Shown here: piece after piece, positions 37,711 through 48,153 of the stretch
Position numbering within the stretch: position 1 is the first letter of the stretch
How the letters are laid out: every line of letters begins with the position of its first letter
DNA from: Thermoproteota archaeon
Lineage (GTDB): Archaea; Korarchaeota; Korarchaeia; Korarchaeales; Korarchaeaceae
Direction: 5' to 3'
Length of the DNA stretch: 64,000 bases
Assembly (NCBI GenBank): GCA_027492205.1
Contig: JAOZFN010000017.1
Span: 62,001-126,000 of the forward strand
Translations under genes and position numbers: made by a program
Notes under the pieces: generated by a model
The model's database searches: none
The model's input: the letters and a program-made list of their open reading frames with translations, nothing else
What the model was told of the DNA's origin: nothing

Positions 37711-38733
37711 ATGGGGGGCGAGCTCCTGAGGATAGAGGACCTCAAGGTTCACTACTTCACCTCGGGAGGGGTAGTGAGGGCAGTCGACGGGGTCGACCTT
37801 GAGGTGAGGCGAGGGGAGCTGGTCGGCCTTGTTGGGGAGTCCGGGAGCGGCAAGAGCACCCTCGGCCTGGCCATCCCTAGGTTGATCCCTCCCCCGGGGA
37901 AGATCGTAGGGGGCAGGATAGTGTTCGACGGCCTCGACCTCACCGAACTCAGCGAGGAGAGGATGCGCGATATCAGGGGGAGGAGGATAGGGATGGTCTT
38001 CCAGGACCCCATGACCTCCCTCGACCCCCTCATGAAGGTGGGGGACCAGATATCCGAGACCATCCTGGCCCACGAGGACGTCTCCAAGTCGGAGGCGAGG
38101 GCGAGGGCCGAGGAACTCCTCGAGGCGGTGGGCATACCCCGCGACAGGTACGACGACTACCCCCATCAGTTCAGCGGCGGAATGAGGCAGAGGGTTATGA
38201 TCGCATCGGCAATAGCGCTCAAGCCGGACCTCCTCATAGCCGATGAGCCCACCACGGCGCTGGACGTCATAGTCCAGGCTCAGATCCTGCACCTCTTCAG
38301 GGAGCTCCAGAGGAGCATGGGGATGAGCGTGATACTCATCACGCACGACATGGCGCTCGAGATGCAGGTGGCCGACAGGATAGCCGTCATGTACGGCGGG
38401 TGGATCGTGGAGTACTCTCCCGCGGTTGCGATGGCGAGAGATCCGCTAAATCCCTACACGGCCGAACTCCTGAAGGCCATACCGAATATCGAGCTGGAGG
38501 ATCAGAGGCTGGTCTCGATACCGGGCTCCCCGCCCGACCTGAGGGCCCCGCCCCCGGGGTGCAGGTTCCACCCCAGGTGCCGCAGGAGGTTCGAGCCCTG
38601 CGCCACCGAGGAGCCCGCGACGGTCGAGGTCGACGGGAGATTAGTGAAGTGCCACCTCTACGCTTCGGGAGGGCCGGACTCGGCTGGAGGATCGGAGAGG
38701 GGTGAGGGGGAGAGGGAGAATGGGCGAGGATGA
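37711..38733 (+). CDS. ABC transporter ATPase, DppD/OppD type
   Basis: [29 protein letters not shown] ... [33 protein letters not shown] ... C-terminal Cys cluster. Confidence 0.97.
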   Translation: MGGELLRIEDLKVHYFTSGGVVRAVDGVDLEVRRGELVGLVGESGSGKSTLGLAIPRLIPPPGKIVGGRIVFDGLDLTELSEERMRDIRGRRIGMVFQDPMTSLDPLMKVGDQISETILAHEDVSKSEARARAEELLEAVGIPRDRYDDYPHQFSGGMRQRVMIASAIALKPDLLIADEPTTALDVIVQAQILHLFRELQRSMGMSVILITHDMALEMQVADRIAVMYGGWIVEYSPAVAMARDPLNPYTAELLKAIPNIELEDQRLVSIPGSPPDLRAPPPGCRFHPRCRRRFEPCATEEPATVEVDGRLVKCHLYASGGPDSAGGSERGEGERENGRG

Positions 38734-39712
38734 GGAGCTGGTCAGGGTCGAGGGGCTGAAGAAGTACTTCCCCGTCGAGAGGGGGTTCGTGGAGAGGCTC
38801 CTGACCCGTCGGAGAAGGTTCGTCAGGGCCGTCGACGGGGTGACGTTCGGCATAAGGAGAGGGGAGGTCCTCTCCCTCGTAGGGGAGACCGGGAGCGGTA
38901 AGAGCACGACGGGGAAGCTCATCCTCAGGCTGATAGACCCGACGGAGGGGAGGATCTACTTCGACGGGGAGGACATCACCGAACTAAGGGGGGAGGAGCT
39001 GAGGAGGCTCAGGAGGAGGATGCAGATAATCTACCAAGATCCCTACGCCTCTCTCAACCCTAGGATGAGGGTAGGCGATGCCATAGCCCACCCGCTCGAG
39101 ATCCACGGCATGGCCGACAGAGAGGAGAGGGGGGAGGCTGTCCTGGAGATGCTGGAGAGGGTGGGCCTCGTGCCGGCCGAAGAGTTCTACGACAGGTTCC
39201 CGGCCCAGCTCTCAGGGGGACAGCGGCAGAGGGTGGCGATAGCCAGGGCGGTCATAACCAGGCCCGAGTTCATAGTGGCGGACGAGCCCGTCTCGTCCAT
39301 AGACGTCTCGCTCAGGGCGTCGATACTTGAGCTCATGATGGACCTCAAGGGAGAGTTCGGCCTCTCCTACCTGTTCATCACCCACGACCTCGCCGTCGCC
39401 AAGTACATCTCCAGCAGGATAGCCGTCATGTACCTGGGCAAGGTTGTGGAGGTGGGCCCGGTGGGGGAGGTGTTCAGGAATCCGGCTCACCCCTACACCA
39501 GAGCCCTGCTGGCAGCCGTGCCGGTGCCGGATCCCGCGAGGGGGTTGGCCCCCGTTGAACTCAAGGGGGAGATCCCCTCCGCCATCGACATCCCACCCGG
39601 GTGCCGGTTCCACCCCAGGTGCCCCGAGGCTAGCGACGTGTGCGGGGAGCGCGAGCCGGAGATGGTCGAGGTCGGGCCGGACCACTTCGCCGCTTGCCAC
39701 CTGTACTCCTGA
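38702..39712 (+). CDS. ABC transporter ATPase, DppF/OppF type
   Basis: GETGSGKSTTGKLILRLIDPTEGRIYFDGEDI ... LSGGQRQRVAIARAVITRPEFIVADEPVSSIDVS. Confidence 0.97.
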   Translation: MRGRGRMGEDEELVRVEGLKKYFPVERGFVERLLTRRRRFVRAVDGVTFGIRRGEVLSLVGETGSGKSTTGKLILRLIDPTEGRIYFDGEDITELRGEELRRLRRRMQIIYQDPYASLNPRMRVGDAIAHPLEIHGMADREERGEAVLEMLERVGLVPAEEFYDRFPAQLSGGQRQRVAIARAVITRPEFIVADEPVSSIDVSLRASILELMMDLKGEFGLSYLFITHDLAVAKYISSRIAVMYLGKVVEVGPVGEVFRNPAHPYTRALLAAVPVPDPARGLAPVELKGEIPSAIDIPPGCRFHPRCPEASDVCGEREPEMVEVGPDHFAACHLYS

Positions 39713-39735
39713 CTCAACTGGGTGCTCGTTCAACC

Positions 39736-40803
39736 TCATGGGGTCATAACCGGAACAGAGCCGAATCTCCCCAGGTCCACCCAGTCGCCGGGTCTCGCGT
39801 CGGCCAGGATCAGTCTCAACCCCAAGGGCCTCCCTTTGATGGCCGCGGCCGCGAGGACATCCCTCATCAGCTTAGCCAAGGTAGGGGGGTTGAAGAGCGG
39901 AAGCGCCACCATGTCAACCCCGGCCACGCACACCGTCGACAGGCCGACTAGATCCCTCAGTCTGAGCTCGCCACGCGAGGCAAGCTCCTTAAGACGGTCG
40001 TCCTCGGCAACGGGCAGCATGACCTCCGAGAAGCCAACCGTCGGTGCGTGGTCTCTCAGAGAGGAGAGAATGGCGTTCAGTCGCCAGATCGCCCAGTAGG
40101 TGCCCGGCCCGCCGAACTCCTCTTCCGTGAGGGACTCTATCAGGGCCGCGACGGACTCCTCCATCCACGGCGACACGGACGGGTCTACGCCGAGGAACTC
40201 TATGCCAGAGGACATGGCTATTCTCCTGCCAGCCTCCGTGGCCCAATTCACGATTTCGATAATCCTCTGTTTCAGTTGCCTCCAGGATCCGGTCTGCGCG
40301 GCCACCCTGAGATCTCCCGCGTAGAGCAGGCTGAGGGAGATGCCCTCCCTCTCTGAAGCTGTGGACGGGAAGTAGGGCGTCTCGACGAGACCCCCCAGCC
40401 CCAGGGCCATCCTCGTGAGGGCTTCGGGTCCCTGATCTTCGAACACGGAGTGTAGAAGCCTGGCGAGCTTCGTCGCGAACTCGGGTCGCGGTCGCCTGAC
40501 CTCGATCCCCACGAAGATCGCGTCAGAGACGGAAAGGAGAGCCGGCGCCCCGCCAGCCTGATCCAAGCTTAGGGGGATGGAGAGGTACTCCGCGCCTGCT
40601 TCAGTCGCGCGGTCGTAGACCTCGGCGACGAGGTCCGGGCTCCGCGCCCAAGGCCCCCTGGGGAGGACGATCCTCTTGGTCCAGGCCAGGTCGCCCGAGG
40701 CCGAGAAGGCGGGCTCGGATTTGGCTAGGATGAGGTCCGGGATGGTGTCGATTTTCTCAGGATCGACGGGCGGTGCGTGGAAGGCGAGAGCTCTGATCCT
40801 CAA
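39736..40803 (-). CDS. DUF711-like conserved protein
   Basis: ETPYFPSTASEREGISLSLLYAGDL ... VGLSTVCVAGVDMVALP resembles DUF711 proteins. Confidence 0.55.
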   Translation of the reverse strand: MRIRALAFHAPPVDPEKIDTIPDLILAKSEPAFSASGDLAWTKRIVLPRGPWARSPDLVAEVYDRATEAGAEYLSIPLSLDQAGGAPALLSVSDAIFVGIEVRRPRPEFATKLARLLHSVFEDQGPEALTRMALGLGGLVETPYFPSTASEREGISLSLLYAGDLRVAAQTGSWRQLKQRIIEIVNWATEAGRRIAMSSGIEFLGVDPSVSPWMEESVAALIESLTEEEFGGPGTYWAIWRLNAILSSLRDHAPTVGFSEVMLPVAEDDRLKELASRGELRLRDLVGLSTVCVAGVDMVALPLFNPPTLAKLMRDVLAAAAIKGRPLGLRLILADARPGDWVDLGRFGSVPVMTP

Positions 40804-41100
40804 GGCTCAACACCTCGTCATGGGCCCGCCGGATCACGAAAAATCTCTGCTGCGTGCGTCCAGAACGCGCATGGTCTCGCGTGCCCCCTGGTGGAAATCG
40901 GGTCGATAGAGATGTGGCCGAGACGCCCAATGCCTCTTCCCAGGGACGATCGACCTCGCGCTCGAAAGAGAGGAACTTAGCGGTCCTGAAGTCCCGCAGC
41001 GATCCGCCTTGGTTCGGCTCAGAGCGGCGCCGGCGCTGGCGCGGGAGGTCTGAGTCAGGGAGATCTGTCTGTGCGCGTCGACAAGGCGGCTGCTTGATTT

Positions 41101-41359
41101 TTGCGCCCGCGCCGCTCTGAGTCCCCCGAGGTATCCGCCGAATTCTGGGATCAAGATTGCCCGCTGTGCACGAAGGAGCCATGCGTGCTGCGAGGAGAGG
41201 TGCGGATACCGGTGCACCCAATGGTAGGGGGTCTGCGACTGCTTTGGAGACACAGACGGCGGGGAAACTCGCGTCTGCTGGAAGGGGTGTCAGAAGTACG
41301 AGTGGGCGTGCTGGCAAGACTGTAAAAGGGCGAACTTCTGCCAGAAGGTGTACCACTAA
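41101..41359 (+). pseudogene. Putative Cys-rich small protein with a single-base frameshift near 41225
   Basis: SPEVSAEFWDQDCPLCTKEPCVLRGEVRIPVHPMVG(fs)VCDCFGDTDGGETRVCWKGCQKYEWACWQDCKRANFCQKVYH*; 10 Cys, continuity restored by removing one G from GGGGG. Confidence 0.5.
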
Positions 41360-41699
41360 CCGGTCAGATGAGGGGATGCTCTCCTAGATTGGTGCCCGCC
41401 CGAGCGCTCACCGATTGGCGTGGCGAATCGGCGTGCCCCGCAGACGCAGGGAACATCCCAGGGGGTGGAGCTAGAAGTAGGAGATAACTCGGGAAGCCCG
41501 GAAGGGTCGTCGAGTCCCCTTTTGGCACAGAGCTATTCTCATCCGTCATAAGGGGTCCCCAAGGGGCCGAAGTTGGGGACTACCTTGACCATAGAGGAGA
41601 GCGTACGGGGGACCAAGACCGGCCGCTGCGGTCGCGCTCTTCCTATTTAATCAGGGCCCACAACTCCCCCCGAGGTGATCGAGGGTTCGGGTTAAGGTA

Positions 41700-43196
41700 A
41701 TGCCCGAGAGCTTTCCGGCAGGCCGTAGGATAATACTCCTCTCGGCTCAGGATGCCAGGGAGGCAGGCCTGAGGCCGTACGACAGGGTTAGAGTTAGCCT
41801 GGACAGCAGGAGCGCGACTGCCCTGCTCTCCGTGGTCGAGGGGATGATCCCCCCCGGAGAGGCCGTCCTATCGCTGGAACTCAGGGGGGCCCTCGAGGTT
41901 CAGTCTGGAGAAGAGGTCACTCTCAGCCTGGCTGGCAGGCCCAAATCCTTCGACGCCATACGGAAGAAGATGCGGGGGGAGGAGCTGACCCCCGAGGAGA
42001 TAAGGGCCATAGTGTTTGACGCGGCGAACTACGAGATAGGCGAGCTGGAGATAGCCGCCTTCCTGCTGGCTCAGGAGTTCAAGGGAATGAACATGAACGA
42101 GATAGTGGCCCTCACGAAGGCCATGGTGGAGGCGGGCTCCACGGTGGACTTCGGGAGGCCCGTCTACGAGAAGCACTCCATAGGCGGCGTGCCCGGGAAC
42201 AAGGTCAGCCTCCTGATAGTCCCGATAGCTGCGTCGCTGGGAGTATTCATCCCCAAAACCAGCAGCAGGGCGATAACCAGCCCGGCCGGCACCGCTGACA
42301 CGATGGAGGTCCTGGCCCCGGTGGAGTTCGATCTAGAGGAGTACAGGGAGGTGGCCCTCAAGGCGGGAGGGTGCATAGTCTGGGGTGGAAAGCTCGACCT
42401 GGCGCCGGTTGACGACATATTCATTAGGATAGAGCACCCCCTCGGCATAGACCCGAGGAGTCAGATGCTCGCCAGCATATTCTCCAAGAAGCTGGCCGTC
42501 GGCATACGGGGGCTCGTCATGGACATACCAACGGGGAAGGGGGCCAAGGTTGAGGATCTAAAGGATGCAGAGGCCCTCGCGAGCCAGTTCATCGAGCTGG
42601 GCAGGAGGTTTGACGTCAGGGTTCAGTGCGGCATAACCTACGGGGGGCAGCCCGTGGGCCACGCCGTAGGCCCCGCGCTGGAGGCCAGGGAGGCCCTCGA
42701 GGCCCTCATGGGCGGGGGGCCGGCCAGCCTGATAGAGAAGTCGACGAGCCTGGCCGGCCTGCTGCTGGAGCTCTCTGGCGTGACTACCAAGGGGGCCGGC
42801 CAGGATGCCGCGAAGGAGGCCCTAAGGACGGGAAGGGCGCTTGAGAAGATAAGGGAGATAATCGAGGCCCAGGGCGGGGATCCCAAGGTCAAGCCCGGGG
42901 ACATCCCCGTCGGGGAGTACAGGGTAGAGCTTAGAGCGCCAGCCGACGGCTACGTTACCAACGTGGACAACGCGTCGATCGCGACGATAGCCAGGCTCGC
43001 CGGAGCCCCAAGCGAAAAGGGCGCCGGCGTGCTCCTCCACGCCAAGCAGGGGTACAAGGTGAAGAAGGGGGATGTCCTCCTCGAGATCTTCGCCGAGAGG
43101 GAGTCTAAGCTCACAGAAGCCTATGAGGCTGCCATGAGGTTGAGGCCAGTAACCGTCGAGGGCATGCTCCTCCGGAGGGTCCCGGAGTACCTGTGA
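41700..43196 (+). CDS. deoA: AMP phosphorylase (archaeal thymidine-phosphorylase family)
   Basis: KHSIGGVPGNKVSLLIVPIAASLGVFIPKTSSRAITSPAGTADTMEVLAPVEF with N-terminal archaeal extension. Confidence 0.95.
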   Translation: MPESFPAGRRIILLSAQDAREAGLRPYDRVRVSLDSRSATALLSVVEGMIPPGEAVLSLELRGALEVQSGEEVTLSLAGRPKSFDAIRKKMRGEELTPEEIRAIVFDAANYEIGELEIAAFLLAQEFKGMNMNEIVALTKAMVEAGSTVDFGRPVYEKHSIGGVPGNKVSLLIVPIAASLGVFIPKTSSRAITSPAGTADTMEVLAPVEFDLEEYREVALKAGGCIVWGGKLDLAPVDDIFIRIEHPLGIDPRSQMLASIFSKKLAVGIRGLVMDIPTGKGAKVEDLKDAEALASQFIELGRRFDVRVQCGITYGGQPVGHAVGPALEAREALEALMGGGPASLIEKSTSLAGLLLELSGVTTKGAGQDAAKEALRTGRALEKIREIIEAQGGDPKVKPGDIPVGEYRVELRAPADGYVTNVDNASIATIARLAGAPSEKGAGVLLHAKQGYKVKKGDVLLEIFAERESKLTEAYEAAMRLRPVTVEGMLLRRVPEYL

Positions 43197-43533
43197 TTTA
43201 CCGCGCGCGAGACTTGGAGAGGGCCTCTAGGCCGCGTCGAGTACGCCAGCACGGGCGGGCGCTACTACGCGGCCAGGCTGGCGGTGACGGGGGCCCTAGA
43301 GAGAGGGCAAGCGAGGGTTCTCGTCCTCGGGGAGATCCACCGCGATCAGCTCACGCCCCTGAGGAGTCTGGCTTGTGAGGGAGGGCGTGAGGTCCACCCT
43401 GCGCGAGAGGCCCGCGAGGTTCTACGGCCTCGAGGAGGCAGGTCGACACCTCGACCTCCCGCTCCGCTTCTGGGTCAGGGTCTCCGAGACCCTCAGGGGA
43501 TGTAGGCAGGAGACCCTATCCAAGTACCTGTGA
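43195..43533 (+). pseudogene. C-terminal relic of an Nre-family (DUF650/DUF651) protein
   Basis: VEYASTGGRYYAARLAVTGALERGQARVLVLGEIHRDQLTPLRSL(fs)VREGVRSTLRERPARFYGLEEAGRHLDLPLRFWVRVSETLRGCRQETLSKYL*; N-terminal part absent. Confidence 0.65.
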
Positions 43534-43540
43534 GCCCGGC

Positions 43541-44470
43541 CTACTGGCCCAGCTGCCTCGCTATGTCCTCCAGAGCCCTGAGCCTGTCCACGATGTTGGG
43601 GTGTGTGGAGAATATCCCGAGGATCCTCTCCGACACCGTAGGCTCCTTCTCCATCAGCGCCCTCTTTAGCTCAGCCGGATCCACTGGTGGGAGCATCGGG
43701 TCGGATATGAAGAGCGGGCGTGCCTGGGCAACCCGGATCCCCAAGCTGGGATTAGAGCGGGCCGCTATCTTCACCAGCGCGTGTTGGAGCCTCCTGGCGC
43801 CCCCGGGAATCACCGTCGCGGCGTGTGCGTCGGCGTAGTACTCCCTAAGCCTGCTCAGCCTGAGCGACACGAGCCAGAGCACGGTGGCCAGGGCGATCGC
43901 CAGGCCTCCGGCGAGGACCAGCTGCCCCCTGTCGTCCCTGTCCCCCAGGTAGGAGGAGTAGTAGAGCGACCTGCCGATGTGGTAGAAGATCGCTGGCAGG
44001 GTCGAGGCGAGCATCATCACCTGCATGTCGCCGTGGGCGACGTGCCCGACCTCGTGAGCAAGGACGGCCTCGACCTCCTCGGGGGAGAGGGTCGAGAGGA
44101 GCCCCTCCGTCACGGCCACCCTGTAGCCGGAGATGGGTGTCCCGTAGGCGAACGCGTTCGGCACGTTGAGCGGAACCAGGACGAGCTTCGGCTTCCTGAC
44201 TCCGCTCTCCGCCGAGATCCTCTCCAGCGCCTCGTGGAGCCACGGGACCTCCGAGGGCTTGAGCTCCCTGGCCCTGTACATGAGCTCGATCAGCGACGGC
44301 GAGGCGAGCCACATGAGGAAGTTGAACGCGACGGCCAAGACGACGGCGGCGAGGGGGTTGACGAACCTCGTGAGCGCCGCGAAGGCCAGCGTCGCCAGCC
44401 CTATCAGCAGAGCAAGCGTCCCGAACATCTCGAAGTGGAGCCTGCCCAAGTTCGCTATTCTAGTGGACAT
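43541..44470 (-). CDS. M48-family (HtpX-like) membrane zinc metalloprotease
   Basis: VEAVLAHEVGHVAHGDMQVMMLASTLP HExxH, SRLREYYADAHAATVIPG. Confidence 0.95.
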   Translation of the reverse strand: MSTRIANLGRLHFEMFGTLALLIGLATLAFAALTRFVNPLAAVVLAVAFNFLMWLASPSLIELMYRARELKPSEVPWLHEALERISAESGVRKPKLVLVPLNVPNAFAYGTPISGYRVAVTEGLLSTLSPEEVEAVLAHEVGHVAHGDMQVMMLASTLPAIFYHIGRSLYYSSYLGDRDDRGQLVLAGGLAIALATVLWLVSLRLSRLREYYADAHAATVIPGGARRLQHALVKIAARSNPSLGIRVAQARPLFISDPMLPPVDPAELKRALMEKEPTVSERILGIFSTHPNIVDRLRALEDIARQLGQ

Positions 44471-44513
44471 ACTCGGGGTTGAGGGGTGGGAGGGGGTAAA
44501 AAAGTTGGGGGGC

Positions 44514-45960
44514 TCACGGGAGCTCGCCCACTATTGGGAGGCTCCCTATCTGGTAGACCAGCTTGCCCCCCATCCTCACCTCCAGCTTGACCGCGGACCT
44601 GAGGGGTCCCTGGAACGTGAGGGTCACCACCGCCACCCGAGACGGGGGGAACGTTAACCTCTAGGGTGGTGCTGTTCAGGTACCTCCCGCCCATGATCGG
44701 GACGCCGGCGGTTATCGTCAGGTTCGCCCAGTCCTGCCCGAAGTTGGCCACGGTCACCACCACCGTCGCCACCTTGGCGGATGACTGCCAGATCACCCCC
44801 ACCCTGTTCCTGACGACGACGGGCATGGGGATGCTCTCAAGCTCGGGGAAGAGAAAGATCGGGTGCTCGTAGTCGAGGTACTCCGGCAGGAGGGGCTCCC
44901 CAAGCAGAAGGCCCGGCTGGGTGGCGTCTATGTAGTAGTACGTCGTCCCGTTCACGTCCCACCTGAGCCCCCTGCCCTCCTCAAGCGCGACGGCTACGCC
45001 CATGTGTCCCGCGGGGAATCCCGGCTTTCCCCAGACGATGACGAGGGCGACGTCGTACCCCATCTCCATGTACAGCGTCGCCAGGAGGATGGCGTGATCC
45101 TCGCAGTCGCCCCCGTAGTCCATCAGAGTCTCTATGGGGAACCTGGGGTACTCGCCCGACGCCATTATCACGTCCTTCTCCAGGTTGTAGGGTATGTGCT
45201 GGACGAAGGCTGCGAGGAATTCGAGGGTCTGAATCCCATTGTATCCATGGGACCTCGCCATGGAGAGGAGCTTGTTCAGGAGGCTCCTTATGTAGGGCCG
45301 GGAGAGGGGATCAGACGCCAGGACGGCCCAGTCCTCGTAGGGTATCTGATGCTCTGAGGAGACGTAGTACAGGTAGAGGTCCTTTGGGACGGTGAGTCCC
45401 ATGGAGAACTCCTGGCCTGCGTACGTCCACCTGAACTCCCTGCTGGCCACCTCGGCTGTCTTGTAGCCGAAGGGAGAGACCTCCGATATCCTGCTCGGGT
45501 AGAGTATCCAGTCCTGGTACCCTCCCTGTTCGAAGAGCATGACTGCCTGGTAGGTCTCGACCCTCGTGTGGCCCGCCAGGACCACGTAGTGCCTTCCGTC
45601 CACGTTCCTGATGAAGAAGTTGAGGTAGCCGGGCCTCTTCACGAGCAGTTCGCTCTCCAGGTCGGTCAGAATCCGGGACGATATCTCGCCGACTCCCTCG
45701 TAGGCCTCCGGACCCCCGAGGACGAATATCGCGGTCGCCAGATCCTCCACCTGATCCAGCCCTGAGGCAGAGACGACGACCACCTCTGCGCCCCTGCCGG
45801 AGAGGAACTGGGATAGGGCCTCGGCCGCCCTCGCGTCTGCCTCGTTGGAGACGATCACGGCCAGGGGGCCGGGTGTTCCGGCCCCCATGTGCGCCGTTGG
45901 CAGGAGGAACAGGAGGGTCAGCGCGAGGACCATCCCCATTCTCACAGGCGCGCGGCTCAT
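44514..45960 (-). CDS. Secreted transglutaminase-like protein with C-terminal frameshift near 44655
   Basis: LMDYGGDCEDHAILLATLYMEMGYDVALVIVWG ... GHMGVAVAL; alternative frame restores VPPSRVAVVTLTFQGPLRSAVKLEVRMGGKLVYQIGSLPIVGELP*. Confidence 0.8.
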
Positions 45961-46058
45961 CAGGCTGATACGGGGGTGGGCCGCATTAACGATCGCTCGG
46001 CCCGTGCCCGGGGTCGGTAACCTTCTTTTCTGAGCAACCCGGGAGGCGGGGGTATTCC

Positions 46059-46802
46059 ATGTGCAGGATGATCGCCGCCATCTCGCCTTCGGCGATGCCC
46101 GTCTACGCGCCGCTCGAACTCGTCGATGCGCTCGGCCGCCTCGCGCTGCGCGGGAAGAGCAGTGACGGCCTGGGGCACCCCCACGGGTGGGGAATCCTCG
46201 GGCTCAGGAGGGGTCACGTGGTGGAGTACCACAGGTCTACCGAGCCGGCGTGGAGGGCGAGCCTCGACGAAGCCTTCAGGGCAGACCTCCTGATACTGCA
46301 CGCCCGAAAGGCGTCCAAGGGAGAGGTCAGGCTGGAGAACACCCATCCGCTGGTCAGACTCGTTGGCGGGAGGCTCTGGGGGCTGGCCCACAACGGAACC
46401 ATTCACGGGTGGGAGGGCCTGCTGGAGGAGGGTGAGAGGGGGGAGATGCTGGGAAGCACCGACACGGAGGCCCTCCTAATTCACCTGTCGAAGGCCGGAG
46501 ACCTTCAATCGGTGATGGAGAGACTCTCGGAGCTGAAGGACGACGTCGATCGCCTCGGAGTCGAATCGATCACGTGTCTGCTCACGGACGGGTCGTCCCT
46601 GCTTGCCTGCCGCGGGGCCTCGAAGAGGCAAGACTACTACACCCTCAGCTGGACCAGGAGGGAGTGGGAGGGCATCGAGTCTCTGGTGTTCTCATCCGAG
46701 CCCCTTGAGGGCTGGGGAGCCTGGACTCCCCTGAGGAATTGGTCCGGGCTGCTCGTCAGGCGCGTTGCAGGTGGATTGGAGGTCGACGATGTGGACCTCT
46801 GA
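46059..46802 (+). CDS. Class II glutamine amidotransferase (YafJ-like)
   Basis: MCRMIAAISPS with Cys2, LLILHARKASKGEVRLENTHPLVR, GLAHNGTIHGWEGLL, STDTEALLIHL. Confidence 0.9.
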   Translation: MCRMIAAISPSAMPVYAPLELVDALGRLALRGKSSDGLGHPHGWGILGLRRGHVVEYHRSTEPAWRASLDEAFRADLLILHARKASKGEVRLENTHPLVRLVGGRLWGLAHNGTIHGWEGLLEEGERGEMLGSTDTEALLIHLSKAGDLQSVMERLSELKDDVDRLGVESITCLLTDGSSLLACRGASKRQDYYTLSWTRREWEGIESLVFSSEPLEGWGAWTPLRNWSGLLVRRVAGGLEVDDVDL

Positions 46803-46851
46803 CCCGACCCCGAGGGGCGCCGCGGGTCGGAGGGAGGGCGCTCTGGCCCGG

Positions 46852-47286
46852 TCACTCTCCGAGAACGGTGACCTTGACGCGCCGCTTCCGGGGACCGTCC
46901 AGCTCCACGAGGAGGACGGCCTGCCAGGTCCCGAGGTCGAGGTCCCCCGAGCTGACCGGGAGGGTGATCCCCGGCCGTATCATAGAGGACAGGATGTGGG
47001 CGTGCGCGTTCTGCTCCCCAGGCAGGCGGGAGTACTTGGCGTTGTGCCTGTAGTCGCCCTCCACGGGTACGAGCCTGGCGAGGGTCTCCAGGATGTCCTC
47101 CCACAGGTCCGGGTCGGGCTCGTTGACCGTCAGCGCGGCGGTGGTGTGCGGGACCCAGGCGCTCGCGAGCCCCTCGGAGATCCCGCTCTCCCTCACGAGC
47201 CGGCGGACTTCCCGGGTCACGTCGATGACCTCAAGCCTTCGGGAGGATCTCACGCTGACCTCTCCCCTCCAGAGCCTCAAGCTCAA
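46852..47286 (-). CDS. YjbQ/UPF0047 family protein
   Basis: GLASAWVPHTTAALTVNEPDPDLWEDILETLARLVP ... NAHAHILSSMIRPGITLPVSSGDLDLGTWQAVLLVELDGPRKR. Confidence 0.95.
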   Translation of the reverse strand: MSLRLWRGEVSVRSSRRLEVIDVTREVRRLVRESGISEGLASAWVPHTTAALTVNEPDPDLWEDILETLARLVPVEGDYRHNAKYSRLPGEQNAHAHILSSMIRPGITLPVSSGDLDLGTWQAVLLVELDGPRKRRVKVTVLGE

Positions 47287-47331
47287 CCCCAGGCGCGCGC
47301 CGGTCAGCCATTTTAACGACCGCGGGGGGAC

Positions 47332-48117
47332 ATGGTGAGGCGAGGTCGCTTGACCCGCATCGTCGACGTGGTGGGGGGGCTCCCGAGAACCGAGAGGATC
47401 TACCTCAGGGACTCCTACGCGAGAGAGTGCAGGTCAGAGGTGCTCAGGGTGGTCAGGGACCGGGGCGCAAAGAGGTATCTGGTGCTGGACAAGACCGTCT
47501 TCCACCCCCTGGAGGGGGGTCAGCCCAGCGACGGGGGTGAGATAGTCGGGGAGAGGTTCAGTCTCACGATGAAGAAGGCCCTGTCGTCCGGGGGCGTCGT
47601 GGCGCACTACGGCACCATAAGCGGCGAGGACCCACAGCCGGGAGACGCCGTCACCTGCCGACTGGACTGGGAGAGGCGCTACCTCATAATGAGGCTCCAC
47701 ACCGCCGGCCACATCCTAGACGCGGCCGTGAGCGAGGTCTTCGGAAGTCCGGTGAACACCCTCGGCGCTAACCACGGCCCACCGGAGGCCCACGTAGACT
47801 ACGCCGCGAGGCTCCCCTCGGAGGACGAGCTGGGCCGCATAGAGAGGATCGCGAGCGAGATCGTGTCCGACGACCTGGAGGTGAGGGTCAGGTTCGTCGT
47901 CCCGGAGGAGCTGGAGTCTTCCGCCTACAACGCCCCAAACCTCGACAGGCTCCCGGAGGCCCCAGTTTACAGGCTGGTAGAGATCCCCGGGAGGAACTCC
48001 ATCCCGTGCACGGGGACGCACGTCGCCAGGACCGGCGAGGTCGGGGGAGTCAGGGTGCTCGGGGCCGCGCCCCTGCGGGGTGGGTTCAGGCTCTCTTACT
48101 GGGTTACCCGGCCCTAG
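47332..48117 (+). CDS. alaX: Alanyl-tRNA editing protein AlaX
   Basis: VFHPLEGGQPSDGGEI ... MRLHTAGHILDAAVSEVFG ... IPCTGTHVARTGEVGGVRVLG. Confidence 0.93.
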   Translation: MVRRGRLTRIVDVVGGLPRTERIYLRDSYARECRSEVLRVVRDRGAKRYLVLDKTVFHPLEGGQPSDGGEIVGERFSLTMKKALSSGGVVAHYGTISGEDPQPGDAVTCRLDWERRYLIMRLHTAGHILDAAVSEVFGSPVNTLGANHGPPEAHVDYAARLPSEDELGRIERIASEIVSDDLEVRVRFVVPEELESSAYNAPNLDRLPEAPVYRLVEIPGRNSIPCTGTHVARTGEVGGVRVLGAAPLRGGFRLSYWVTRP

Positions 48118-48153
48118 CTGCAGGCCCTTCGACGGACCTCAAGCCGCCAACGA

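Noticed and set aside
36982-38346. 454-aa minus-strand ORF
   Set aside because: Antisense to dppC/dppD; low-complexity, no domain signal
34042-39712. Opp/Dpp operon as a novel system
   Set aside because: Complete and canonical five-gene peptide-type ABC transporter; nothing unusual
40757-41356. 199-aa minus-strand ORF in the ORF-poor gap
   Set aside because: No coding-like pattern or motif; the plus-strand Cys-rich reading is more convincing
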